From Kitasatospora sp. A2-31 (GTDB taxonomy: Bacteria > Actinomycetota > Actinomycetes > Streptomycetales > Streptomycetaceae), in NCBI RefSeq assembly GCF_022288725.1, contig NZ_JAKNTA010000004.1, positions 672,083 to 736,082 on the forward strand: a stretch of DNA of 64,000 nt, in the 5' to 3' direction. Shown one piece after another: positions 34,738-42,665 of the stretch. The notes under the pieces are model-generated. The model was given only the letters and a program-made list of their open reading frames with translations. It was not told the DNA's origin and did not search any database. Every line of letters starts with the position of its first letter. Within the stretch, counting starts at the first letter, position 1. The position numbers were made by a program, and so were the translations under genes.

Positions 34738-35270
34738 CACCGCTCCAGCCGCGCCGCCAGCCACTCCGGGAGGGCGTCCCGGTTCGCCCGGCTCACCTGG
34801 AGGAGCTCGACGTCGGCGCGCCGCTTGAGCTCGTCGGTGAACGCGCCGGGCTGCGCGTGCACGGTGGCGACCACGTCGACCTCGCCGGCGAACAGCTCCC
34901 GGACGGCCTCCTGGAACGGCGGGTACGCCAGTTCCATCCGCCCGAGCTCGTCGACGAGCACCAGCCCCGTCGCCGCCCCCGACGCGGCGGTCGGCTCCCA
35001 CACCAGGGACGGCATCGCCAGCCGCTCCATCACCCCGAGGTCGACCCCGTACCGCCCGACCCGCGGCGGGCCCGGGAGCGCGACGTGCGCGAGCACACCC
35101 CGCCGGCCCGCCAGCGTCTCCAGGGCGAACCCGACCCGGGCACCGCCCTCGCGGATCTCCTCGGTGGTGAACCCGACGGCCTCGCCCGCACGCAGCAGTG
35201 CCGCCAGCCGGCGGATCGCGGTCGTCTTCCCGCTGCCGGGGCGCCCCTCCAACAGAATCCTCGTCGCCAT
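34734..35270 (-). CDS. THEP1-like nucleoside-triphosphatase
   Basis: The protein has 178 residues with Walker A GRPGSGKTT (9-17) and Walker B LVLVDELGRMEL, the VDE-G-MEL form characteristic of THEP1/Kti12-like NTPases. A short VDVVATVHAQPG strand follows. THEP1 proteins hydrolyse a broad range of NTPs and are linked to nucleotide or RNA metabolism, but the cellular role in actinomycetes is unclear. The ATG at 35270 puts the P-loop at the expected distance from the start. The upstream extension to 35414 in the same frame is proline-rich and unlikely to be translated. Confidence 0.85.
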   Translation of the reverse strand: MATRILLEGRPGSGKTTAIRRLAALLRAGEAVGFTTEEIREGGARVGFALETLAGRRGVLAHVALPGPPRVGRYGVDLGVMERLAMPSLVWEPTAASGAATGLVLVDELGRMELAYPPFQEAVRELFAGEVDVVATVHAQPGAFTDELKRRADVELLQVSRANRDALPEWLAARLERW

Positions 35271-35419
35271 CGCGTGCTCCGCGCCGTGGGCGGTGGGTGG
35301 CTCGGGCTCAGGACCTGGCTCCCGCGGCCCTGCTCCCAGGCTCCCACCGCAGCGCCCGGCGGGGCCACCGGGCGGTGCGGGCGGCCGGGTCCGCCGGCCC
35401 CCGCGAGAGCCCACAGCGG

Positions 35420-35453
35420 CCCGCCGCCGGCGCCCGGGAGCGGCGGCGGCGGG
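35420..35453 (-). terminator. Hairpin after the serine hydrolase gene
   Basis: Arms CCCGCCGCC (35420-35428) and GGCGGCGGG (35445-35453) lie about 40 bases past the hydrolase stop. Confidence 0.5.
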
Positions 35454-35491
35454 CCCGACGGCACGCGGCCGCCGAATCCTCAGCCGCTCGG

Positions 35492-36853
35492 CTACTTCGT
35501 CGGCGTGGGGAGGAAGTAGACGTTGTCCGGCGTCACGATCTTGGTGACGGCCTGGCCGAAGAGGGTGCTCGGCTCGTGCCCGTCGGTGAGGATGTCGGTG
35601 TTGAGCACCACCACCAGGGTCGCGTCCTGCTCGGGCAGGTAGAGCACGAGGCTCTCATACCCCGGCAGCGAGCCGTTGTGGCCGATCCACCCCTGGACGT
35701 CGAACAGTCCGAGGCCGTAGCCCGCGCCGGGGATGCCGGCGCCCAGGAACTTGGTGCGCTCCGCCTGCGTCTCGGGCGAGAGCAGCGTGCCGGTGGCGAG
35801 GTCCTTGGCCCAGCGCCTGAGGTCGTGGACGTCGGAGATCATCGCCCCGGCCGCCCAGCCCCAGCTCGGGTTCCAGTCCGTGGCGTCCACCGTCGCGCCG
35901 TCGAGGGTCTGGTTGGTGTAGCCGTGCGCGTGCGGGTCGGGGAACTCCGCTCCCTCGGGGAACAGGGTGTGGCGCAGGCAGCTCGGGTCGATCACCCGGT
36001 CCTGGATGAACTCCTCCAGGGAGATGCCGCTCACCTTCTCGACGAGCAGGCCGAGCAGGATGTAGTTGCTGTTGTTGTACAGGAACTGCGTCCCCGGCGG
36101 GGCGACGTTGGGGTGCTTGTAGCCGTAGGCGAGCAGCTCGTCCGGGGTGAAGGGCCTGGTGGGGTTCGACTCCAGGGCCTTGATGAAGTCCGGGTCCGCG
36201 GAGTACGGGAACAGGCCGCTGCGCATCTCGGCGAGGTTGCGCACGGTGATGCGGTCGCCGTCGGGGACGCCGGCGATGTACTTCGAGATCGGGTCGTCGA
36301 GCCCCACCAGCCCGTCGTCGACCAGCTCCAGCACGGCGGTGGCGGTGAAGGTCTTGGTGACGCTGCCGATCCTCATGAAGAGGTCGTCCGTCATCGGGGC
36401 GCCGGTCTTCTTGTCGGCGACGCCGAAGGAGCGGAGGTAGTGGCCCTTGCCCGGCAGCCAGAGCCCGACGGTCACCCCGGGCACGCCCGTCCTGGCCATC
36501 GTCTCCTTGATCGCCGCGTCGAGTTTGGCCGCGACCTCGGGGCTCAGCTCCGCCGACAGCCCGTCCGCGTCCGCGGCGGCGTCCGCGTCCTGGCGCCGGT
36601 CCTCGCGCTGCTCGTCACCGCGGGCGTGGTCGTGGCGGTGTCCGTGCCCGTGCTCGTGGTGGTGCGCGCGGGCGCGCCCGTGCTCGTGGTCGGCTCCGTG
36701 CCGGTGGCCGTGGCCGTGGGTGGCGGCCACCCCGGGCACCGCCGCGTTCGCCGGGGTCGCCGCCACCGGTATCAGTCCCGCGACGGCTATGGCCGTGACG
36801 ACCAGGCCGCGGCGGGCTCTCGTGTTCCGACGGTGGGGCAGCGCTCGGGTCAT
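35492..36853 (-). CDS. Secreted class C-type serine hydrolase with a histidine-rich spacer
   Basis: The protein has 453 residues, starting at ATG 36853 with GAGGA upstream. A Sec signal peptide (about 1-38) ends in ANAA. Residues 46-76 hold 14 histidines in 31 positions (HGHGHRHG, HHHEHGHGHRHDH), a likely metal-binding spacer, followed by an acidic Asp/Ala stretch. The catalytic domain is of the beta-lactamase/D-Ala-D-Ala carboxypeptidase type: SVTK (S164, K167), LYNNSNY carrying the Y-x-N motif, and GHNGSLPGY in place of the KTG/HxG box. It probably acts on D-amino-acid peptides or esters outside the cell. The histidine-rich insert is unusual for this family. Confidence 0.85.
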   Translation of the reverse strand: MTRALPHRRNTRARRGLVVTAIAVAGLIPVAATPANAAVPGVAATHGHGHRHGADHEHGRARAHHHEHGHGHRHDHARGDEQREDRRQDADAAADADGLSAELSPEVAAKLDAAIKETMARTGVPGVTVGLWLPGKGHYLRSFGVADKKTGAPMTDDLFMRIGSVTKTFTATAVLELVDDGLVGLDDPISKYIAGVPDGDRITVRNLAEMRSGLFPYSADPDFIKALESNPTRPFTPDELLAYGYKHPNVAPPGTQFLYNNSNYILLGLLVEKVSGISLEEFIQDRVIDPSCLRHTLFPEGAEFPDPHAHGYTNQTLDGATVDATDWNPSWGWAAGAMISDVHDLRRWAKDLATGTLLSPETQAERTKFLGAGIPGAGYGLGLFDVQGWIGHNGSLPGYESLVLYLPEQDATLVVVLNTDILTDGHEPSTLFGQAVTKIVTPDNVYFLPTPTK

Positions 36854-37116
36854 CTCGAATGTCCTCGTTCCGAATGGGTGTCCAGCTCTTGCTGCGATCG
36901 TCGGCGGCGGATCCCGCCGGGACGACTCTGACGAGCTGTACGGGTGACAAGGCATCGGATGACTCGGGCGCCGGTGGGGGCCGGCGCGCCGTTCCCCGGT
37001 ACCGTGCGCGCCGGCGGGCCGCCGCCGCAGGGGATTCACTCGTTCGAGTGTGGTCCCTTCGGCGGCGGCGCCTCCGTCGGCGTGGTGGAACCGGGACCGG
37101 GGAGTCCGGCGGACGG
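36854..37116 (-). promoter_or_regulatory. Upstream region of the serine hydrolase gene
   Basis: No gene is seen in these 263 bases. A short less GC-rich stretch (about 36930-36960) may contain the hydrolase promoter. Confidence 0.3.
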
Positions 37117-37809
37117 TCAGCCCTCCGCGGCCGCGGGGGGTGCTCCGCGGGGCACGAGGGCGGCGGAGACGGCCTCGCTCTTGACCAGCCACGCCACCCC
37201 GAACGCGAAGACGGAGACCGCCTCGCCGGCGTACATCGGGGTGAGCGGCGAGTCCCAGGTGAGGCGGAGAACGGCCCCGACCGCGACCACGGCGAGGCAC
37301 GCCACGATGGTCCAGCCGCAGACCAGGTACACCCGGTCGGCGGCGGTCCGGCGCCCGCCGGCGCTCCGGGAGTCGGAGAACAGCCGGAGGCAGAAGTAGG
37401 CGAGCACCCCGAACAGCCCCGCCGCGAAGCCGAGATGGAGCGTCCCGACGACCTTCTGCGTGGTCGTCGGGTCCGGTGTGATCGACGCCGGCGGCTCGGC
37501 GGGGAAGCACGCCACCAGGACCGCGAGGACGCCGGCCACCGAACTGAGCCGGTCCTCCCGTCGGTCGTGGCGGTAGCAGATCAGGAAGACGCCGATGGCG
37601 CAGAGGCCGCCGACGAAGACGTTGCGCATGTGGGTGTAGTAGGAGGCGCTCATCGAGCTGAGCAGGGCGACGTGGGAGGAGGTGAGGATGTTGCCCACGG
37701 GAAGGACGATCGGCAGGAGGAACCCGATGACGCCGACGCCCCGGCGCAGGCGCCGCACGGTCGCCCCGTCCTGGGCTTGGAAGGTGACGAGGGGAGGTTG
37801 ATCGGCCAT
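37117..37809 (-). CDS. Multi-pass membrane protein of unknown function
   Basis: The protein has 230 residues. About six membrane helices are visible: GVGVIGFLLPIVLPVGN, VFVGGLCAIGVFLICY, VAGVLAVLVACF, LHLGFAAGLFGVLAYFCL, VCGWTIVACLAVVAVGAVL and AVSVFAFGVAWLV. The segment SMSASYYTHMRNVFVG looks like a conserved loop of a DUF998-like family, but I am not certain of the family. The ATG at 37809 follows AAGGGGG. It is monocistronic. Confidence 0.75.
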   Translation of the reverse strand: MADQPPLVTFQAQDGATVRRLRRGVGVIGFLLPIVLPVGNILTSSHVALLSSMSASYYTHMRNVFVGGLCAIGVFLICYRHDRREDRLSSVAGVLAVLVACFPAEPPASITPDPTTTQKVVGTLHLGFAAGLFGVLAYFCLRLFSDSRSAGGRRTAADRVYLVCGWTIVACLAVVAVGAVLRLTWDSPLTPMYAGEAVSVFAFGVAWLVKSEAVSAALVPRGAPPAAAEG

Positions 37810-38147
37810 GACGGCCCCCTTGACGGCCTGAGGCTGGGTGGGTCGCGGCCGGACGGGGCCGCACACCAGGCACGGTGGTCGCTGCGGGATGTACCCGTAC
37901 GACCGGCCCGGGAACCCGCACCCGCCCGATCGTTGGGCAACCGTGACAGGGCGTTGCACGGCCCGGTCGGCCGGGTCGGGGACCGTGGCTCCGCTCGCGC
38001 CGGCGGCGGGAAATCCGGAACCGGATACACGGAATGCGCGGCTGGCAGGAAATTGACGAAGGCCGATCCGGCTTCTTGCCGAGGCCGACGGCAGGCCCGT
38101 ACTCTCGCTCCGTCATTGGTCCGTGCACCACATCCGGAGGGTCGATT
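37810..38147. other. Intergenic region with no recognisable feature
   Basis: These 338 bases separate two divergently transcribed genes. Nothing beyond likely promoters is seen. No strong hairpin or repeat is present. Confidence 0.3.
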
Positions 38148-38324
38148 GTGGACGAGTCCGAGTGGGTGCTCCGGCGGCTTTCCCGGGCCGTCGGCCCCGT
38201 GCCGGCCGACCTGACCGCACAGGTCAAGGAGCTGATCCGGCTGGAGTTCGCAGCGGAAAGTGTGCCCGGTGGCGCACATTTCCTGAAGGGCGCGACGGAC
38301 CGTTCGACCGAGGGAGACCGTTAG
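38148..38324 (+). CDS. Short hypothetical protein (58 aa)
   Basis: The GTG start has a perfect GGAGG ribosome site seven bases upstream. The third codon positions are strongly G/C. The product is helical and charged (SEWVLRRLSRAVG, LTAQVKELIRLEF) with no membrane helix. The family is unknown. It could be a small regulator of the peptide operon downstream, but nothing beyond position supports that. Confidence 0.5.
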   Translation: MDESEWVLRRLSRAVGPVPADLTAQVKELIRLEFAAESVPGGAHFLKGATDRSTEGDR

Positions 38325-38708
38325 GCCTCCCTTTCGGATCTTGGCGGACCCGGCCGAAATCGCCCGGTGGGCCCGGAGTAGGTCGGAGACGATCCGTCAG
38401 CACGTGAGTTCGGGAAATGCGGTTCGGCCGCCTTCCCGGGGTTGTCGGGGTACGGCTCCCGAATCGGCGGCGCGGCGACTCGCGAGCCGCCGGAGTCCGG
38501 GCGACCCGCGAGCTGCCCGAGGCCGGTCCGGCGAGCTGCCGCAGTCCGTCCCCGGCCGACCGGCGCCTTCGCGGCGGCCTCGACCGCCGCCGGCGCGGCG
38601 GCCCTGCTCGGCCGGCGACCGCAGAGCGGATGAGGAGCCGACGGAGAGGTGGCCCGGACAGCATGGTGGGGCGACTCGAACAGCGGGTCGAACCCACAAG
38701 GAGGTCAC
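38325..38708 (+). promoter_or_regulatory. Long leader or promoter region before the Cys-rich peptide gene
   Basis: These 384 bases hold no convincing gene. Several frames are open but have arginine/proline-rich shadow composition. An ideal ribosome site (AAGGAGG) ends the region. Confidence 0.35.
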
Positions 38709-38948
38709 ATGACCAGGACCCTCACGTCGCTCGGCGACAAGATGCTGGGCGCGCTGCTGAAGCAGAAGAAGGCCGGCGCCTGCGTGCCCCCGGACTACTG
38801 CGGTGTCGTCGCCTGTACCTCGCGGAGCGGTTACTGCTCGGGCGGCTGGTGGTGGCAGCCGATGTGCAACGGCTACTACAACTGCCAGGGCGTCTGCAAG
38901 GGCACCGGCGGCCTCCAGTACAACAAGAAGGTCGCGTACGGCTGCTGA
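38709..38948 (+). CDS. Cysteine- and tryptophan-rich small peptide (79 aa), likely exported and processed
   Basis: The ATG at 38709 follows an optimal AAGGAGG. Residues 1-24 (MTRTLTSLGDKMLGALLKQ then KKAGA) look like a leader: amphipathic and basic, with an AGA just before the first cysteine. Residues 25-79 contain eight cysteines (25, 31, 36, 43, 53, 59, 63, 79), a GGWWWQPMC block and many Gly/Tyr. An even number of cysteines suggests four disulfides. Genes for a CxxC thioredoxin-like protein, an ABC exporter, an S26 protease and a MauE-type membrane protein follow. I infer a secreted disulfide-rich peptide such as a bacteriocin or signal. A small enzyme subunit like that of methylamine dehydrogenase is another possibility. 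Confidence 0.8.
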   Translation: MTRTLTSLGDKMLGALLKQKKAGACVPPDYCGVVACTSRSGYCSGGWWWQPMCNGYYNCQGVCKGTGGLQYNKKVAYGC

Positions 38949-38958
38949 CGATCCCGAG

Positions 38959-38987
38959 GGCGGGGGCCGTTCCCGGCGGCCCCCGCC
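38959..38987 (+). terminator. Intra-operon hairpin after the peptide gene
   Basis: Perfect 11-bp arms (GGCGGGGGCCG at 38959-38969 with 38977-38987) and a 7-base loop lie between the peptide gene and the thioredoxin-like gene. It would make the peptide mRNA more abundant than that of the processing genes, either by partial termination or by blocking 3' decay. Confidence 0.65.
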
Positions 38988-39022
38988 CCCGTCGCCACTG
39001 CCCGGCCCAGAGAGGAACCGAC

Positions 39023-39598
39023 ATGCTCACCGCCCTCATCGTTCTCGCCGTCGTGCTCGGCACCGCCACCGCGGCCAACCTCGTCCTCACCTTCGCCGTC
39101 ATCCGCAGGCTGCGGACACTGGAGGAGGGCGGCGGCACGGGCGCGCCCGACGCCCTGCCCGCGATCGGCACCGCCGTCGGAGAGTTCTCCGCCACGACGA
39201 CCTCCGGGGAGGAGGTCACCGCGGCCGACGTGGCGGTCGGCGACGCCTTCGCCGGCTTCGTCATGGTCGGCTGCACGCCCTGCGGCACCCTGATCGAGTC
39301 CCTGGCCGGCGGCGCCGCCACCGGGGCCGCCGACCCGCTCTTCTTCGTCGTCGGCGACCCGGAGAGCCCCGAGACCCGCAGGATGACCGCCGCCCTCGGC
39401 CCCGTCGGCCGGGTGGCCGTCGTCGCCGAGAGGTCCGCGGCCACCGCCGCCTTCGGCCAGGTCGACGCCTTCCCCACGCTGCTGAGGATCAAGGACGGCG
39501 TGATCGCCGCAGCCGGCCACGAGCTGGGCGACGTCGTGCCGGCCCCGGCCCACCGCACGGCGCCCGCCCGCCCGGCACTGGTCGGGGAACGGGTGTGA
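39023..39598 (+). CDS. Membrane-anchored MauD/TlpA-like thioredoxin-fold protein
   Basis: The protein has 191 residues. An N-terminal membrane helix (LIVLAVVLGTATAANLVLTF) is followed by a redox domain with GCTPC (C84-C87), the position of the thioredoxin active site, and DAFPTLLRIKDG with the cis-proline strand. Such proteins supply or isomerise disulfides outside the membrane. MauD does this for the small subunit of methylamine dehydrogenase. Its place directly after an 8-cysteine peptide fits disulfide formation in that peptide. Start ATG 39023 follows AGAGGA. It overlaps the ABC gene (GTGA). Confidence 0.82.
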   Translation: MLTALIVLAVVLGTATAANLVLTFAVIRRLRTLEEGGGTGAPDALPAIGTAVGEFSATTTSGEEVTAADVAVGDAFAGFVMVGCTPCGTLIESLAGGAATGAADPLFFVVGDPESPETRRMTAALGPVGRVAVVAERSAATAAFGQVDAFPTLLRIKDGVIAAAGHELGDVVPAPAHRTAPARPALVGERV

Positions 39599-41583
39599 CC
39601 ACGACCGTCCTGGGGCGGGTCCGGACCGCGGCCGCCGCGCTGCGCCTCGGCTGGCGGGCCTCCCGCGGCGGGATCCTGCTCCAGCTCCTGCTCGCCCTGC
39701 TCACCGGCGCGCTCCCGGCCGCGATGGCCTACGTCACCAAACTGCTCGTCGACGACCTCGCCGGCGCGGGAGGGCCCGGCGCGGCCGACGGCACCCGGGT
39801 GGCGTGGCTCGCGGCCGCGGGCGCCGCCCTCGCCGGCGCGACCGCCGTGCTCAACCACGTCACGGCGCTGATCACCGCCGCCGTCGGCCGCGCCGTGAAC
39901 ATCGAGGTGCAGGACCGGCTCTACGAACGGGTCAACGCCTACCGCGGGTTGCGACCGTTCGAGGATCCGGCCACCCAGGACCGCATCCGGCTGGCCGAGA
40001 CCGCGGCCCAGGGCGCCCCGCACGACGTCCTCGACTTCCTGCTCGACTCGGTCCGCAGCACCGCCACGATCACCGGCTTCCTCGGCACCGTGCTGGTGTT
40101 CTGGCCCCCGATGGGCGCGCTGCTGGTGCTCTGCGTCGCGGTTTCCGCCGCCGGCCACCTGCGTACCTCCCGGGGCATGGCCGACACCGCCGCCGCCGTC
40201 GTCCCCGCCGCCCGCCGGCAGTACTTCTACCGGATGCTGCTCACCGACCCCCGGGCCGCCAAGGAGATCCGCCTCTTCGGCACCGGCCCGCTGTTCCGGC
40301 AGCGCGCGCTCGACGGCCTCCGAGAGACCACCGGCGCCGGCCTGGCCGCGCTGCGCCGCAGCGTCCTCGTCCAGTCCGGGCTCGCCCTGCTCACCGCGGC
40401 CGCCGCCGGCACCGCGGCGGTCGTCGTGGCCCGCCAGGTGCTCGCCGGCCGGATCACCCTCGGCGACATGACGCTGTTCACCGCCGCGGTGGCCGCCGTG
40501 CAGGGCGCGCTCTCCTCGATCGTGATGCAACTCGGCCGCGCCGAGGAGGCGTTGCGGCTCTTCGGCCACTACCTCGGACTGCTCGCCTCGCCCGCCGACC
40601 TCGCCGACGGTACGCACGTCCCCGCCCCGCTGCGCGAGGGCATCACCTTCGAGGACGTCTGGTTCCGTTACACCCCCGACGCCCCCTGGGCGCTGCGCGG
40701 CGTCGACCTGCACCTCCCGCACGGCCGCGCGGTCGGCCTGGTCGGCGTCAACGGCGCCGGCAAGAGCACCCTGGTCAAACTGCTCTGCCGGTTCTACGAC
40801 CCGGAGCGCGGGCGCATCCTGTGGGACGGCGTCGACATCCGCACGATGCCGGTCGACGAGTTGCGCCGCAGGATCGGCGCGACCTTCCAGGACTTCATGA
40901 CGTACGACCTGACCGCCGCCGAGAACATCGGCCTGGGCGCGCCCGAGCACCGGGAGGACCTCGACCGGATCCGCGCCGCCGCGGCCCGCGCCGGCATCGA
41001 CGGGACCCTGGAACGGCTGCCCCGCGGCTACCGCACCCTGCTCAGCCGGACGTTCACCGACGAGGACGAGCACGACGGCGTCTCGCTCTCCGGCGGTCAG
41101 TGGCAGCGCGTCGCCCTCGCCCGCTCCCTGATGCGGGAGGACGCCGAACTGCTCGTCCTGGACGAGCCCAGCTCCGGCCTCGACGCGCTCGCCGAGCGGG
41201 AGGTGCACCAGGCGCTGCGCCGCCACCGGGCCGGGCGCACCAGCCTGCTGATCTCGCACCGGCTCGCCGCCCTGCGCGAGGCGGACCTGATCGTGGTGCT
41301 CTTCGAGGGCCGGGTCGTGGAGCGCGGCCGCCACGACGAGCTGGTGGCCCTCGACGGCCGGTACGCGGAGCTGTTCGCCGCGCAGGCCGAGGGCTACCGC
41401 GAGGTCGGCGACTCCGTCGCCCAGGGGGACGGTGCCGAGAAGATGCATGCCGTGGCCGGAGGTGCCGTGGGGGAGCATGCCGTGGGTGGAGGTGCCGCCG
41501 CCGACGGTGACAGCCCCGTCGTCGAGGCTGCGGACGCCGTGCCGCTGCACGTTGCCGCGGCCCGAGCCGGAGGAGTGCGATGA
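39595..41583 (+). CDS. ABC exporter (fused membrane and ATPase domains)
   Basis: The protein has 662 residues. Six membrane helices lie within about 20-320. The ATPase domain has Walker A GVNGAGKST (about 384), signature LSGGQWQR (about 498), Walker B LLVLDEPSSGLD and H-loop ISHR. There is no N-terminal C39 peptidase domain, so leader removal must be done by another protein, presumably the S26 protease encoded next. The C-terminal 45 residues are a Gly/Ala/His tail encoded by near-repeats (AVAGGAVGEHAVGGGAA). The GTG start overlaps the thioredoxin-like stop and the TGA overlaps the next ATG. It is the likely exporter of the Cys-rich peptide. Confidence 0.9.
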   Translation: MTTTVLGRVRTAAAALRLGWRASRGGILLQLLLALLTGALPAAMAYVTKLLVDDLAGAGGPGAADGTRVAWLAAAGAALAGATAVLNHVTALITAAVGRAVNIEVQDRLYERVNAYRGLRPFEDPATQDRIRLAETAAQGAPHDVLDFLLDSVRSTATITGFLGTVLVFWPPMGALLVLCVAVSAAGHLRTSRGMADTAAAVVPAARRQYFYRMLLTDPRAAKEIRLFGTGPLFRQRALDGLRETTGAGLAALRRSVLVQSGLALLTAAAAGTAAVVVARQVLAGRITLGDMTLFTAAVAAVQGALSSIVMQLGRAEEALRLFGHYLGLLASPADLADGTHVPAPLREGITFEDVWFRYTPDAPWALRGVDLHLPHGRAVGLVGVNGAGKSTLVKLLCRFYDPERGRILWDGVDIRTMPVDELRRRIGATFQDFMTYDLTAAENIGLGAPEHREDLDRIRAAAARAGIDGTLERLPRGYRTLLSRTFTDEDEHDGVSLSGGQWQRVALARSLMREDAELLVLDEPSSGLDALAEREVHQALRRHRAGRTSLLISHRLAALREADLIVVLFEGRVVERGRHDELVALDGRYAELFAAQAEGYREVGDSVAQGDGAEKMHAVAGGAVGEHAVGGGAAADGDSPVVEAADAVPLHVAAARAGGVR

Positions 41584-42062
41584 ACCCCCTTCCCCTGACC
41601 GCCGCCGTCACCGCCGGGGCGCTGGCGGGGGCCGTGGCGACAGCGCTGCTGCTGCGCCGCCGCTTCGAGCTGGTCGACGTCCAGGGCGGCAGCATGGAGC
41701 CCACCCTGCGCGACGGCGACCGGGTGCTGGTGCGCCGCACCCGGGTGTTCCGTCGCGGCGACGTCGTGGTCTTCCCCGTGCCGGACGGTCCGCGCGACCC
41801 GGAGGACGCGCCCTGGCTGGTGAAGCGGGTGAGCGGCGTGGCGGGCGATCCGGCCGCGGACGGCTGCCCCGCGGTGCCGCCCGGTCACCTCGCAGTCCTC
41901 GGCGACAACCCGCGCAGCCTGGACTCGCGCACCTTCGGCACCGTTCCGAGCCGCACCGCCCTCGGGGTGGCCGTTCGCCGGATGTCCCGCGACGGGCGGC
42001 CCGCACAGTCCCTGAACCGATCGGGCCGCGGGACGAACCACGGTTCGAGGAGGACCGCATGA
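41580..42062 (+). CDS. S26-type signal peptidase
   Basis: The protein has 160 residues with one N-terminal membrane helix (TAAVTAGALAGAVATALLL). The catalytic Ser is S38 in GGSMEPTL and the Lys is K82 in WLVKRVSG. The conserved LGDNPRSLDSRTFG box follows. It is short compared with housekeeping signal peptidase I and lacks the extra domain. Location in the operon suggests a dedicated protease for the Cys-rich peptide. It is coupled on both sides by ATGA overlaps. Confidence 0.88.
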   Translation: MNPLPLTAAVTAGALAGAVATALLLRRRFELVDVQGGSMEPTLRDGDRVLVRRTRVFRRGDVVVFPVPDGPRDPEDAPWLVKRVSGVAGDPAADGCPAVPPGHLAVLGDNPRSLDSRTFGTVPSRTALGVAVRRMSRDGRPAQSLNRSGRGTNHGSRRTA

Positions 42063-42583
42063 CGATGCTGCAACTCACCGCCCGCGCCCTGCTGGTGGTG
42101 GTCTTCTTGGCCGCCCTGGTCAGCAAGGCGCGCAGCCGCTCCGCGCTGGCCGCGTTCACCGCCGACCTGGCCGACTTCCGCTGGCTGCCCGCCGCGTTGC
42201 GGTGGGCGACCGCCGTCGGCGTGATCGCCGCCGAGGTGGCGGCCGTGGTGCTGCTGGCCACCGTGCGGCAGCTCGGCGCGGTGGCCGTGCTGGTGCTGCT
42301 GACCGGGTTCACCGCCGCGACCCTGCAGGCCGGGCGGGCGGCGGACTGCCGCTGCTTCGGCGCGGCGAAGCCCGCCGCCCGTGGCACCGCCCGGGGCTTC
42401 GTCCTGCGCAACTGCCTGCTCGCCGCCGCCGCGCTCGCCGTGGCGCTGGCCCCCGGCGGTGCCGTGGCCCCGGCCCTGACGGCGGCTGCCCTGGCGGTGG
42501 GCGCCGGTGCGGGCGCCGTGATCGTCCGGTGGGACGACATCGCCTACCTGTTCCAGGGCCCGGCCGCGCCCCGCCGCCCCTGA
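42059..42583 (+). CDS. MauE/DoxX-type redox-associated membrane protein
   Basis: The protein has 174 residues with four to five membrane helices. A C-x-C motif lies in ADCRCFG (C97, C99), between helices, as in MauE proteins that relay electrons to or from thioredoxin-like partners. The N-terminus has LLVVVFLAALVSKARS, the DoxX-like first helix. It is the last gene of the peptide operon and is coupled by ATGA. It probably works with the CxxC protein encoded at 39023 in disulfide exchange. Confidence 0.85.
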   Translation: MTMLQLTARALLVVVFLAALVSKARSRSALAAFTADLADFRWLPAALRWATAVGVIAAEVAAVVLLATVRQLGAVAVLVLLTGFTAATLQAGRAADCRCFGAAKPAARGTARGFVLRNCLLAAAALAVALAPGGAVAPALTAAALAVGAGAGAVIVRWDDIAYLFQGPAAPRRP

Positions 42584-42589
42584 TGTTCC

Positions 42590-42662
42590 GGCGCCTCCGC
42601 CACAGTGCGGCCGCCGCCCGGAGGCGCCTGCTGGAGGCACCTGCCGGGAGCGGCGGCCGCAC
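42590..42662. terminator. Two competing hairpins between convergent genes
   Basis: Stem 1 is GGCGCCTCCG (42590-42599) with 42619-42628. Stem 2 is GTGCGGCCGCCGC (42605-42617) with 42650-42662. They overlap and exclude each other, so each may act as a terminator for one direction (peptide operon + and SARP gene -). Confidence 0.65.
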
Positions 42663-42665
42663 CGG

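Noticed and set aside
38341..38712. 123-codon frame before the Cys-rich peptide
   Set aside because: It would begin at TTG with no ribosome site. Composition is typical of a non-coding GC-rich frame.
38709..38948. Lanthipeptide or other RiPP precursor
   Set aside because: No LanM, YcaO, radical-SAM or other modifying-enzyme gene is nearby. The neighbours point to disulfide chemistry instead.
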